Assembly (NCBI RefSeq): GCF_009818105.1
Contig: NZ_CP046564.1
Location: 1,054,001-1,118,000 of the forward strand
Reading direction: 5' to 3'
Length of the DNA: 64,000 bases
Origin: Bacillus sp. N1-1
Lineage (GTDB): Bacteria > Bacillota > Bacilli > Bacillales > Guptibacillaceae
Shown one piece after another: positions 47,085 to 54,648 of the stretch (position 1 is its first letter; the number at the start of each line of letters is the position of its first letter). The notes below the pieces were generated by a model, which saw only the letters and a program-made list of their open reading frames with translations, did no database searches and was not told the DNA's origin. The translations under genes were made by a program, and so were the position numbers.

Positions 47085-47444
47085 AGTCTCTTGCTGATCG
47101 TCGTCCTCATCATCTTCATCGTCCACTTCAACCTGCAGAACTTCACCATTCATACCATCAATCTCAACTTCCGTTTCACCAGCCTCTGTTTTGATGTCGA
47201 ACTCATAAACAATTGTTCCGTTTTCTTTCTCAACATCTTTCTCGATTACTTCTCCAGAAGCTTCTTCTTTCGCAATCTTTTCGGCTTCAGCTTCTGAAAT
47301 CTTAGCTTCTTCGATTAGTTTGCTTTCATTACCATTGGTTGAAGCAAGCACATTCTCCATCCCATCTGTTCCTTGATAGAAAAACGCACCTCCTGCAAGT
47401 CCTAGTGCGATACCACCAATAATAAGTGTTTTTTTAAACTTCAT
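47070..47444 (-). CDS. PepSY-domain extracytoplasmic protein
   Basis: A 124-residue protein with an N-terminal membrane anchor or signal (KTLIIGGIALGLAGGAFFY) and a PepSY domain (about 45-105: ISEAEAEKIAKEEASGEV, then a beta meander ending MNGEVLQVEVD). The tail is very acidic (DDEDDEDDD). PepSY proteins next to two-component systems often inhibit proteases or modulate the sensor outside the cell. ATG 47444 lies 7 bp after AGGAGG; the long in-frame extension upstream is rejected. Divergent from the response regulator gene. Confidence 0.82.
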   Translation of the reverse strand: MKFKKTLIIGGIALGLAGGAFFYQGTDGMENVLASTNGNESKLIEEAKISEAEAEKIAKEEASGEVIEKDVEKENGTIVYEFDIKTEAGETEVEIDGMNGEVLQVEVDDEDDEDDDQQETKSSQ

Positions 47445-47516
47445 CATGTTTCCTCCTTTTGTTTGTATGACATCCTCTATGATAAGGAAACAATCTAAAA
47501 AAAAAAGGACAGTAGC

Positions 47517-47554
47517 ATGAGAAAAAAATGAGTATTCTCTCATGAAATTCTCAT
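47517..47554. promoter_or_regulatory. probable response-regulator binding sites
   Basis: Two TCTCAT words 11 bp apart (47538 and 47549) and two inverted ATGAG words (47517 and 47528, also 11 bp apart) lie in the divergent region between the PepSY gene and the two-component operon. OmpR-class regulators bind such direct repeats, so autoregulation is likely. Confidence 0.5.
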
Positions 47555-47613
47555 TTTTTTATTGCGGTTAGGGTAGGTACAATAAAGGAAGAAGAATTTA
47601 AGAGGTGAAAAAC

Positions 47614-48297
47614 ATGGAGAAAGAAACCATTCTTCTTGTAGAAGATGAAGTGAACGTCATTCAATTTATGCAGTTAGAACTTGAGCACGAAGGATACGAG
47701 GTGACGACGGCGAAAGACGGAGAGGAAGCAATGGCGCGATTTCAAGAAAAGGAATGGAGCATCATTCTCCTCGATTGGATGCTTCCAAAGCTTGATGGCC
47801 TTGAAGTGTGCAGGCGCATTCGAAAAACGAGTCAGGTGCCAATTATCATCCTTACCGCAAGAGATTACGTTGGAGATAAAATACTTGGACTTGATCGTGG
47901 CGCAGATGATTACATTACGAAACCATTTGAAATTGAAGAATTACTGGCACGAATTCGTGCAGTATTAAGACGTGTTCTGGCTCAGGGAGAGAAAGAAGAT
48001 AAATTAGTGATTGAGAACCTTGAAGTGAATTTGAAAAGTCGTCGCGTCACTCGAGAGGGTAACGAGATTGAACTCACGCAGCGTGAGTTTGATTTGCTTG
48101 TTTTTCTCATGAAGCATGAGGGGGAGGCCCTCAGTCGTGAATGGCTTCTTTCCGCTGTTTGGGGCTATGACTTTGCAGGCGAAACGAATGTCGTTGACGT
48201 CTATATTCGCTACCTTCGCAACAAATTGGATCGCGACTACGAGCCAACGCTTATTCATACGGTAAGAGGAATTGGGTATATCCTTCGTTCCTCATAA
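47614..48297 (+). CDS. OmpR-family response regulator
   Basis: A 227-residue regulator. The receiver domain has EDE (acidic pocket, about 8-10), the phosphorylated Asp in ILLDWMLP (about 52), TARD and Lys in ITKPFE (about 102). The C-terminal winged helix runs from about 130 to 225 (LTQREFDLLVFLMKHEGEAL, RYLRNKLD, HTVRGIGYIL). ATG 47614 follows AGAGGTGAAAAAC; the GTG at 47605 overlaps that site. It is followed by its kinase 24 bp later. Confidence 0.92.
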   Translation: MEKETILLVEDEVNVIQFMQLELEHEGYEVTTAKDGEEAMARFQEKEWSIILLDWMLPKLDGLEVCRRIRKTSQVPIIILTARDYVGDKILGLDRGADDYITKPFEIEELLARIRAVLRRVLAQGEKEDKLVIENLEVNLKSRRVTREGNEIELTQREFDLLVFLMKHEGEALSREWLLSAVWGYDFAGETNVVDVYIRYLRNKLDRDYEPTLIHTVRGIGYILRSS

Positions 48298-48321
48298 AGC
48301 AAGGAATTGGAGGTGGAAAAT

Positions 48322-49668
48322 GTGAGAAAACAACGAAATCGATCGCTGCTAAAACAATTCACTTCCTGGTATGTGTGGCAGTTCATTATTGCCCTAATCA
48401 TCATAGGTGTCGTCGTACTGGGGGCGATCGGATTTTTCTTGCTTGAAGCGACCCAGGATGAGGTCGAAGCGATAGAAGAACAGCTATTGAAAGTTACCGA
48501 CGAAAGTGATGTTCAGCAGTCGCTAGAAGAAGTTCTTTATCCTGACAATACGGACTATTATGTTGAAATTCTTCAACGTGGAGAAATTCTGGCACAAGTA
48601 AATGATGAGGAAGAACTAGATCCGAAAGATGAAATGAATGTGCCCTGGTTTGATCGGTACATTTGGAATAAAGAAGAAGGCTTGTTTTATAAAAGTGATG
48701 TAACGTTTAGCAATGGTGTCATTCATGTGAAAGTACCTCTAGAGGAGGAGCTTGAATTCCTTCAGCTGATCTTCACCATTCTTCTCATTACCGGACTGGT
48801 AAGCATTCTTTTAGGATCAATTCTCATCTACCAATTTACGAAAAAAAGACTGCATCCGCTCTTGAATATAACAGATGAAGTGAGTGGGATCGAAGGATCA
48901 TCGGATTTGCAAAAACGAATTTCTGAACCTTCGAATCCGAAAGAATTGAAAGAACTTGCCAGTACGTTTAATCAGTTACTTCAACAGTTGGAAGAGCAGT
49001 TTGAGCGGGAGAAAAGCTTCGTCTCAAATGCTTCTCACGAATTAAGAACGCCATTAACTTCTTTTCGTGGTCATTTAAATTTGATTAAAAGGTGGGGTAA
49101 GAACGATCCCGCCGTATTGGAAACATCCATTCAAGCCTTGGATGATGAAAGTAACCGTATGAAGCACATTTTAGAACAAATGCTCACCATTGCGCGAAAT
49201 GAACATTTGGAAACAACTCTTGAAAAAGTGGATCTCACCGAAGTTGTTGAGGGAGTGATTGCGCAATTCGAAGCACGTTCACGTGTACCGATGTCTACAA
49301 ATCTTGAGCAAAATGTCCTGGTTTTAGGTGATCGTGAACAGCTCAGACAAGTGGCGGTCATTATAGTAGAAAATGCAGAGAGGTATACAACGGAAGGCAA
49401 GATTACCGTCCTTTTAAAAGAGGCAGAGAACGCGGTCATGCTAAGCATCTCGGATACAGGAATCGGCATTCCCCGTGAAGAAATCCCGAAGATTTTTTCT
49501 CGCTTTTACCGCGTCGATAAAAATCGTTCACGAGAAACAGGTGGTACGGGACTTGGTTTATCGATCGCGAAGGAAATCGTCGAGAATCATCATGGGAAGA
49601 TTGAAGTGGAGAGTGAAGAAGGGGTAGGTAGTGCATTTACTGTATTACTACCAGTGATTTTGAAATGA
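48322..49668 (+). CDS. sensor histidine kinase
   Basis: A 448-residue membrane kinase with two helices (about 20-42 and 155-178) around an extracytoplasmic domain of about 110 residues, a HAMP linker (about 180-230), the HisKA box FVSNASHELRTPLTSF (His near 239) and an ATP-binding domain with N box VIIVENAERY, DTGIGIP, FYRVD and GGTGLGLSIAKEIVENHHG. The sensed signal is unknown; the adjacent PepSY protein may interact with its outer domain. GTG 48322 lies 5-6 bp after GGAGGTGG. It resembles the YkoH/ArlS group. Confidence 0.9.
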   Translation: MRKQRNRSLLKQFTSWYVWQFIIALIIIGVVVLGAIGFFLLEATQDEVEAIEEQLLKVTDESDVQQSLEEVLYPDNTDYYVEILQRGEILAQVNDEEELDPKDEMNVPWFDRYIWNKEEGLFYKSDVTFSNGVIHVKVPLEEELEFLQLIFTILLITGLVSILLGSILIYQFTKKRLHPLLNITDEVSGIEGSSDLQKRISEPSNPKELKELASTFNQLLQQLEEQFEREKSFVSNASHELRTPLTSFRGHLNLIKRWGKNDPAVLETSIQALDDESNRMKHILEQMLTIARNEHLETTLEKVDLTEVVEGVIAQFEARSRVPMSTNLEQNVLVLGDREQLRQVAVIIVENAERYTTEGKITVLLKEAENAVMLSISDTGIGIPREEIPKIFSRFYRVDKNRSRETGGTGLGLSIAKEIVENHHGKIEVESEEGVGSAFTVLLPVILK

Positions 49669-49793
49669 AGAGTCTTAAGTAGAGTCATCTGTCGGTTTTT
49701 AAGCGAGTGATAAAACAACCCATAATTGGATAAATATGTTAAAGTTGTTTTGGGAAATGTTTTGTAGTAAATCACTCAAAAGGAGTTGGAGAA

Positions 49794-49961
49794 GTGTCAA
49801 TCCTTATCGCCTTATTTCCATTGCTTTTTTGGTTAAGCATTGTAGGAGCGATCATCTATTTCATCGTTAGAAAAGTAAAACGTTCACGAAAAGCGCTTGA
49901 GGAACGTATTGAAGTTCTGGAGCAAAATCAAGCGGGTGTAGAAGAAAAGCATGAGCTTTAA
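49794..49961 (+). CDS. 55-residue membrane protein with coiled tail
   Basis: GTG 49794 lies after CAAAAGGAGTTGGAGAA. One helix (about 3-25, ILIALFPLLFWLSIVGAIIY) is followed by a basic stretch and an amphipathic coil (SRKALEERIEVLEQNQAG). This resembles small bacillar membrane proteins of DUF4083 or similar type, but I cannot assign it. It overlaps the next gene by 11 bp. Confidence 0.55.
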   Translation: MSILIALFPLLFWLSIVGAIIYFIVRKVKRSRKALEERIEVLEQNQAGVEEKHEL

Positions 49962-50196
49962 GGCAGTCCATGTTCCTCTTAGTTTACTGGTGATGACTTT
50001 CGCGATTCTTTTTATCGGGATTTTCTATCAAATGTTTACAATTTCTGAGATGGTATTATTTTCTCTTCTTCTTGTTTTCATCATGATGGTGATTGTTGAT
50101 GTACGACGTTCTTCACTGAGAGTAGAGAACGTAAAATGGCCACGAAAGTACATTATAATGAGCGGCACGTTCACACACGTAAGCTTTCTCTCTTGA
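49951..50196 (+). CDS. small two-helix membrane protein
   Basis: Eighty-one residues, ATG 49951 inside the end of the previous gene. Helices at about 9-28 and 32-50; the rest (DVRRSSLRVENVKWPRKYII) is basic. A terminator stem begins within the last codons, which supports the annotated stop. No family recognised. Confidence 0.5.
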   Translation: MSFKAVHVPLSLLVMTFAILFIGIFYQMFTISEMVLFSLLLVFIMMVIVDVRRSSLRVENVKWPRKYIIMSGTFTHVSFLS

Positions 50197-50207
50197 GGGG
50201 AAGCTTT
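50181..50207 (+). terminator. terminator
   Basis: AAGCTTTCTC, loop TCTTGA, GGGGAAGCTT then TTT; overlaps the stop of the preceding small gene. Confidence 0.7.
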
Positions 50208-50294
50208 TTAATGTGTGTTGATAAAAAGAAGGTGCCTTCTCTTATTTATCGAAAAAGTAAAGTGGACTGATTACAGACGAACAGGAGGCAACGT

Positions 50295-50864
50295 ATGAAA
50301 TCAAATCGCGCACTTTTAATCGTTGATGTTCAAAAAGCATTCGAGGACGAAAAATGGGGGGAGAGAAACAACCTTCAAGCAGAAGCGAATATGCGTAAGC
50401 TGTTAGACGCATGGAGAGCGAATGGAGATCGTGTCATTTACATTCAGCATCGATCCGATGATCCAGCGTCTGTATTCTACCACGGACAGAAGGGCTATGA
50501 GATAAAGAATATCGTTAAGCCTGAAGCCGAAGACGTGACTTTCACGAAGAAAGTGAATAGTGCTTTTATCGGTACCAATCTAGAAAAATACCTCCACGAA
50601 AATAACCTATCGGAGGTGGTGATCACGGGATTAACGACACCACATTGCGTATCCACGACGACAAGAATGAGTGGGAATCTGGGATTTAACACTTATTTGA
50701 TTTCAGACGCCACAGCAGCTTATGGACTCACAGATCAGAATGGACGTTACCATGATCCAGAATTGGTTCACATGCTCACCTTAGCGACATTACATGAAGA
50801 ATTTGCGACGATTTTAACGACGGAAGAGCTATTGAAAACTTTTGATCTTGTATCGGAGCGTTAA
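50295..50864 (+). CDS. isochorismatase-family cysteine hydrolase
   Basis: A 189-residue hydrolase. The catalytic triad is Asp10 in LLIVDVQKAF, Lys in TFTKKVNSAF (about 83) and Cys in TTPHCVSTTTR (about 118), with the cis-peptide region before the Cys. Members hydrolyse amides or vinyl ethers (nicotinamidase-like, isochorismatase). The substrate is not evident. ATG 50295 follows CAGGAGGCAACGT. The FosB gene starts 36 bp after its stop, so they may share a transcript. Confidence 0.85.
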   Translation: MKSNRALLIVDVQKAFEDEKWGERNNLQAEANMRKLLDAWRANGDRVIYIQHRSDDPASVFYHGQKGYEIKNIVKPEAEDVTFTKKVNSAFIGTNLEKYLHENNLSEVVITGLTTPHCVSTTTRMSGNLGFNTYLISDATAAYGLTDQNGRYHDPELVHMLTLATLHEEFATILTTEELLKTFDLVSER

Positions 50865-50900
50865 AATATCACCAGATTAAACGTATTGGAGGTGGTTTCA

Positions 50901-51320
50901 TTGATAAAAGGCATCAATCACTTCTTATTTTCAGTTTCAAATCTGGAACGATCGATTGCATTTTATCAAAATGTTTTTGATGCTAAGTTACTTGTGAAAG
51001 GAAAACGAACAGCTTACTTTGACCTGAATGGAATGTGGCTTGCGCTGAATGAGGAAGCAGACATTCCGAGAAATGAGATTGCTCAGTCTTATACGCATAT
51101 CGCTTTTACTATTGAAGAAGAAGACATTGAGAAAATAACTCGAAAATTAGTTGACCTTAACGTGAACATTCTTTCAGGACGTGAGCGAAATCAGCGTGAT
51201 AAGCAATCGATTTATTTCACTGATCCGGATGGACACAAATTCGAGTTTCATACAGGTACCTTAGAAGACCGGCTCAGTTATTATAAACAAGACAAGGCAT
51301 ATATGGATTTTTTTGAGTGA
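50901..51320 (+). CDS. fosB: metallothiol transferase FosB
   Basis: A 139-residue VOC enzyme that adds bacillithiol (or cysteine) to fosfomycin and opens its epoxide, giving resistance. The metal ligands His7 (IKGINH), His66 (QSYTH) and Glu115 (HKFEFHTG) are all in place, as are the FosB signatures [14 protein letters not shown] and [11 protein letters not shown], and the ending [12 protein letters not shown] 50901 lies about 8 bp after GGAGGTGG and aligns with the family start; the TTG at 50886 precedes the site. Native chromosomal fosB genes are common in Bacillaceae. Confidence 0.92.
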   Translation: MIKGINHFLFSVSNLERSIAFYQNVFDAKLLVKGKRTAYFDLNGMWLALNEEADIPRNEIAQSYTHIAFTIEEEDIEKITRKLVDLNVNILSGRERNQRDKQSIYFTDPDGHKFEFHTGTLEDRLSYYKQDKAYMDFFE

Positions 51321-51483
51321 AACGAGTTATTTTTAGGGTAGTATATGGGTTTTGAAACATAAAGAGAAAGTGACCATGAACCAATAAGAGTTTTGTAGGT
51401 TTAGTAAACCCTTGAAGAGGTATACATAGTACATGGAATAGGACGTTCGAGTGGGCGAACTTTAGACTACAGGAGGCAATACA

Positions 51484-51999
51484 ATGAGCGTATTAAAAGA
51501 GCAGTATGATTTGATCAAGCATACGCGTAAAGTTCTCTTTCACTTTTGTGAAAAAATTGAACAAGAGGATTATATAAAAGAAGTCGATGGATATGGATGG
51601 GGCTCAATTCGAAATCTGCATATTCACATCGCTGAATGCTATCAGAGCTGGATTGGTCGATTTGCTCTTGAAACATCAGAACCTGTCGTGACAGAGTCAG
51701 AAGTGACAGACGTTAATGAAATGAGGAAGGTGTTTGAGCGCGTTGATGAGCTTGTTTATCGTTTTCTAGATGAATATGACGAGCGCTTTGATGAAAAGAT
51801 TAGTCGGGAAGTTCCTTGGAAAGAAGAGGAAGAAGAACTTTCACCGCTATGGTTACTCACGCACACGATCACACATGAATTTCATCACAAGGGGCAGATT
51901 GTGACACTTGCTCGTGCTCTCGGCTATGAGCCTGTTGACACGGACCTATTAACCCCATCTGATATTAACCGATATTTAGACTATCCTGAACAAGGCTAG
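51484..51999 (+). CDS. DinB-family protein
   Basis: A 171-residue four-helix-bundle protein. The metal-binding histidines are in NLHIHIAECYQSW (about 46-58) and in THEFHHKGQIVTLARALGYEP (about 130-150), the DinB pattern. Relatives include bacillithiol transferases (YfiT/BstA), so a thiol-transfer role is possible, which would fit the nearby FosB. That is inference. ATG 51484 follows CAGGAGGCAATACA. Confidence 0.85.
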   Translation: MSVLKEQYDLIKHTRKVLFHFCEKIEQEDYIKEVDGYGWGSIRNLHIHIAECYQSWIGRFALETSEPVVTESEVTDVNEMRKVFERVDELVYRFLDEYDERFDEKISREVPWKEEEEELSPLWLLTHTITHEFHHKGQIVTLARALGYEPVDTDLLTPSDINRYLDYPEQG

Positions 52000-52017
52000 T
52001 TGTATGGCTATAGAAGG

Positions 52018-52055
52018 AAGACGACTTGTGCATAGCACGTGACAAGTCGTCTTTT
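52018..52055 (+). terminator. terminator
   Basis: GACGACTTGT, loop, ACAAGTCGTC then TTTTTTT after the DinB gene. Confidence 0.88.
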
Positions 52056-52179
52056 TTTATTTGATTATATCCGTGTGATAGACGACTTTGTTAATAATGG
52101 TAAATAAGGGAAACAAACTTCTGGATAAATGGTAAAATCAAGGTGAGGTTGAGGAAAGATATTTTGGAAATAGTGGCGG

Positions 52180-52308
52180 TTGCTTTTCTTTGTTGGATCA
52201 TCGATTAAAAGCTTTGGTGAAATAGGTAATCTAACTCTACGATTTGTCGGGATGATAAGTGTAATGGCAAGTCTTCGTCTAGCATGGCGTCATAAAAAAT
52301 ACGCGTAA
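52180..52308 (+). CDS. possible 42-residue membrane peptide
   Basis: TTG 52180 to TAA 52306. The peptide has a hydrophobic N-terminus (LLFFVG) and a second segment (TLRFVGMISVMASLRLAW) before a basic end. The ribosome site is poor (GGAAATAGTGGCGG). A neighbouring frame from TTG 52164 gives a hydrophobic start too, so the region may be a frameshifted gene. Confidence 0.25.
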   Translation: MLFFVGSSIKSFGEIGNLTLRFVGMISVMASLRLAWRHKKYA

Positions 52309-52323
52309 GGGACAGGTGTTCAT

Positions 52324-52485
52324 ATGGGCGATATCGTATTTCAACTGATTTCGTTTTCTTTAATGTTTGGGGTAGTAGCGGGGATTGTCTTTTTAATCGT
52401 AAGTTTGAAAAAGAGAAGTTCTAAGCTTGATCGTGTCGAAAAGAAGGTTGATCAGCTGCTTGAAAGAGAAAAAATCGCAGTCTGA
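52324..52485 (+). CDS. DUF4083-like small membrane protein
   Basis: Fifty-three residues, ATG 52324 after AAGGGACAGGTGTTCAT. One helix (5-26, VFQLISFSLMFGVVAGIVFL) is followed by a coiled tail (SSKLDRVEKKVDQLLEREK), the pattern of DUF4083 proteins of bacilli. Function unknown. First of several consecutive tiny genes on this strand. Confidence 0.65.
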   Translation: MGDIVFQLISFSLMFGVVAGIVFLIVSLKKRSSKLDRVEKKVDQLLEREKIAV

Positions 52486-52581
52486 TTGATAGGGGTATTG
52501 CTATTTTATCTAGGATTTTTGATGGTTTTTTGGTACTTTTCAATACACTTCCCGTTTGATATGATGCAGCAGTTTGATTAA
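52486..52581 (+). CDS. 31-residue membrane peptide
   Basis: TTG 52486 immediately follows the DUF4083-like stop (TGATTG), suggesting coupled translation. The peptide MIGVLLFYLGFLMVFWYFSI, then HFPFDMMQQFD, is one transmembrane helix with a short tail. No homologue recognised. Confidence 0.35.
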   Translation: MIGVLLFYLGFLMVFWYFSIHFPFDMMQQFD

Positions 52582-52610
52582 GAAGCTTGATGCGCGTAAG
52601 GAGGAAGAAC

Positions 52611-52838
52611 ATGAAAAAAGCACAAATCATCATTGCGATTCCTTCAAGTCTTCTATTAATTTTCTCTCTTATAACCAGCTATAAAACGGGGCTTTTCATC
52701 TCGATGGCTGGTCTTTTTGTTGCCCTTTTGTTGAGGCAAATTCGACTATGGAAATATGGTGCGATCCTTGATCATCCGAGTCGGCGGTACGAGAGTGAAG
52801 TGGAAGAAGAGCTGGATGGTGGAGATTCAGAGGTATAG
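52611..52838 (+). CDS. small two-helix membrane protein
   Basis: Seventy-five residues, ATG 52611 after GTAAGGAGGAAGAAC, a strong ribosome site. Helices at about 4-20 and 27-43, then a mixed-charge tail ending EEELDGGDSEV. No family recognised. Confidence 0.6.
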   Translation: MKKAQIIIAIPSSLLLIFSLITSYKTGLFISMAGLFVALLLRQIRLWKYGAILDHPSRRYESEVEEELDGGDSEV

Positions 52839-52863
52839 GGTCAGAGAGGAGGGCGGTGTTCAG

Positions 52864-53037
52864 ATGAGTCAAATGCAGGGAATATTACTTGGTGTCTTAA
52901 TAGGCATTGCGCTTGCGATTGGTTTTAATGTTGGAATCGCGGTGACTGACAATATGGTAATAAGCATTGTGATCGCTATAGTTGCGGGATTACTCGCTAG
53001 AGTGGTTGGGAAGCTTATCATCAAAAGTATGAAATAG
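52864..53037 (+). CDS. 57-residue two-helix membrane protein
   Basis: ATG 52864 follows AGAGGAGGGCGGTGTTCAG. The protein is almost entirely hydrophobic (MQGILLGVLIGIALAIGFNV, then MVISIVIAIVAGLLARVVG) with a basic end. A longer in-frame start at 52756 lies within the upstream gene and is rejected. Confidence 0.6.
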   Translation: MSQMQGILLGVLIGIALAIGFNVGIAVTDNMVISIVIAIVAGLLARVVGKLIIKSMK

Positions 53038-53064
53038 ATTGAATCGTATAGAAAAGAGATGATT

Positions 53065-53214
53065 ATGAAGGAGAATATTTGGTCAAAGAAAGGTAGAAAG
53101 ATTGTAAGAGGGCTAATTTATGCCGCGCTCTTTATCGGAGCTGTTCAATTTTTATTTGATCCGGATCCTTTTAATGATTACATAGGAGGGGATTTTTACT
53201 CATGTTTTGGTTGA
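53065..53214 (+). CDS. 49-residue membrane protein
   Basis: ATG 53065 follows AAAGAGATGATT. A basic N-terminus (KENIWSKKGRKIVRG) precedes one helix (LIYAALFIGAVQFLF) and an acidic tail with DPDPFNDYIGGDF. It overlaps the next gene by 13 bp. Confidence 0.45.
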   Translation: MKENIWSKKGRKIVRGLIYAALFIGAVQFLFDPDPFNDYIGGDFYSCFG

Positions 53215-53348
53215 TTCGAATGGTACATAGTGCGGTTAGAAATCTGAACGATGGTCATAGAAATCGTGCTATGTTGGATTTCGGCATGGCGATTATGGCT
53301 GGTCTAGCTGTTGCTGCAGTAGGGCTTACTTATTTCATCGGTTTATAA
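53202..53348 (+). CDS. 48-residue membrane protein
   Basis: ATG 53202 follows ATAGGAGGGGATTTTTACTC. The N-terminal half is polar and basic (VHSAVRNLNDGHRNRAM), the C-terminal half one helix (MAIMAGLAVAAVGLTYFIGL). No family recognised. Last of the run of tiny membrane genes before the SigB-type promoter. Confidence 0.5.
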   Translation: MFWLIRMVHSAVRNLNDGHRNRAMLDFGMAIMAGLAVAAVGLTYFIGL

Positions 53349-53411
53349 CCAGCTACAGAGATGTGGTGACTAATCCATTCTTACCCTTTTTGTTTGGATT
53401 CGCTTACAAAT

Positions 53412-53437
53412 GTTTACACTTTTTTCATCCGTGGTAT
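53412..53437 (+). promoter_or_regulatory. SigB-type promoter
   Basis: GTTTAC, 14-bp spacer, TGGTAT; the SigB consensus is GTTTAA-N12-14-GGGTAT. It lies 58 bp before the SDR start. Homologues of that gene (YdaD/YhxD group) are general-stress genes, which supports the call. Confidence 0.6.
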
Positions 53438-53494
53438 CTCAATAAAACAGCATCATTAAACTAACCATTATGAAAGAAAAAGGAGAGATACATC

Positions 53495-54349
53495 GTGAGC
53501 AAAAACGGACAACCAAAACAAACGCAGTCAGAGCAACCCGGTATTGAATCTCAAATGACGCCAAGACCGGATCAACCACATGAATACATAGGCAGTCACA
53601 AACTGGACAACAAAGTGGCGCTCATCACAGGGGGCGACAGTGGAATTGGTCGCGCAGTGGCAATCGCTTATGCGAAAGAGGGCGCACACGTCGCGATCAA
53701 CTTTCTTGAAAAAGAACAAAGTGATGCGGACGAAACAAAGAAGCTCATTGAAAATGAAGGTGTGAAATGTCTACAGATTCCTGGAGACGTTTCGGAAGAG
53801 AAAGAATGTAAGGATCTTATCGACAAAACACTTGATCACTTTGGAAAGCTCGACATCCTCGTGAATAACGCAGCGATTCAGTACCCAACGGAAAACATTG
53901 AAGATATTTCTTACGAGCAGTGGGATCAAACGTTTAAAACAAATGTGTATTCCGTATTCAATATGACGAAGTACGCTGTGCCGCACCTGCAAAAAGGCAG
54001 CTCGATTATTAATACAACGTCTATTAATCCATACACAGGAAATAAAGTATTAATTGACTATACGTCAACGAAAGGTGCAATCGTAGCATTTACGCGTAGT
54101 ATGGCAGCAAATCTTGTTGATAAAGGCATTCGCGTGAATATGGTGGCACCAGGACCAATCTGGACACCGCTAATTCCATCTACTTTTGATGAAGATTCCG
54201 TTGCAGAATTTGGGACAGATAATCCGATGGGACGTCCAGGTCAGCCGTCTGAACTGTTCGGTCCATATGTTTTACTAGCATCGGATGACGGTTCTTACAT
54301 GACTGGCCAGTGCATTCACGTAAACGGTGGCGACTTTATGTCTTCCTGA
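53495..54349 (+). CDS. general-stress short-chain dehydrogenase (YdaD/YhxC type)
   Basis: A 284-residue SDR with the subgroup's polar N-terminal extension (about 40 residues; SQMTPRPDQPHEYIGSHKLDNKVALI). Cofactor motif TGGDSGIGRAVA (about 46-57), NNAA (about 124), Ser in NTTSINPY and YTSTK (about 188-192) are present. The end reads HVNGGDFMSS. This subgroup is found among SigB-dependent and spore-associated oxidoreductases. GTG 53495 follows AAAAAGGAGAGATACATC. Substrate unknown. Confidence 0.87.
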   Translation: MSKNGQPKQTQSEQPGIESQMTPRPDQPHEYIGSHKLDNKVALITGGDSGIGRAVAIAYAKEGAHVAINFLEKEQSDADETKKLIENEGVKCLQIPGDVSEEKECKDLIDKTLDHFGKLDILVNNAAIQYPTENIEDISYEQWDQTFKTNVYSVFNMTKYAVPHLQKGSSIINTTSINPYTGNKVLIDYTSTKGAIVAFTRSMAANLVDKGIRVNMVAPGPIWTPLIPSTFDEDSVAEFGTDNPMGRPGQPSELFGPYVLLASDDGSYMTGQCIHVNGGDFMSS

Positions 54350-54388
54350 TCGCTTTAGGTGGTCGGATTGACCTTCGGAATGGCTGTT

Positions 54389-54480
54389 TATTGGCCAAAA
54401 ACGAAATATATTGGCCAAACCGAGATGATATTGGCTTAATTCGAGATATATTGGCTAAAATCACAATTTATTGGCTAAAC
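54389..54480. repeat. array of five TTGGCCAA/TTGGCTAA words at exact 20-bp period
   Basis: TTGG begins at 54391, 54411, 54431, 54451 and 54471, each as TATTGGC(C/T)(A/T)A. The first two are the palindrome TTGGCCAA, the last two TTGGCTAA, the middle one TTGGCTTA. The 10-12 bp in between vary (partly shared: CGAGATGATA, CGAGATATA). It lies between the SDR stop codon and its terminator, so it is probably transcribed. Confidence 0.92.
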
Positions 54481-54496
54481 CCCGCCTTTACCAAAA

Positions 54497-54542
54497 AAAG
54501 CTGCCCACTCATGAAGCAGGATTCATGAGTGGGCGGCTTTTT
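54497..54542 (+). terminator. SDR terminator
   Basis: AAAGCTGCCCACTCATGAA, loop GCAGGA, TTCATGAGTGGGCGGCTTTTT, downstream of the repeat array. Confidence 0.88.
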
Positions 54543-54648
54543 AGACGAAGAAAAGATTGTATTCGGTCATATAAAACTCTATAATTGATAATGGATCTCA
54601 ATTATGGTGGACATCATTGATTCGATCACGTTATCGGGGGGTTTTTAT

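Noticed and set aside
54389..54480. Periodic TTGG repeats considered as replication iterons
   Set aside because: No replication initiator gene is adjacent and the array lies between a housekeeping-like SDR gene and its terminator.
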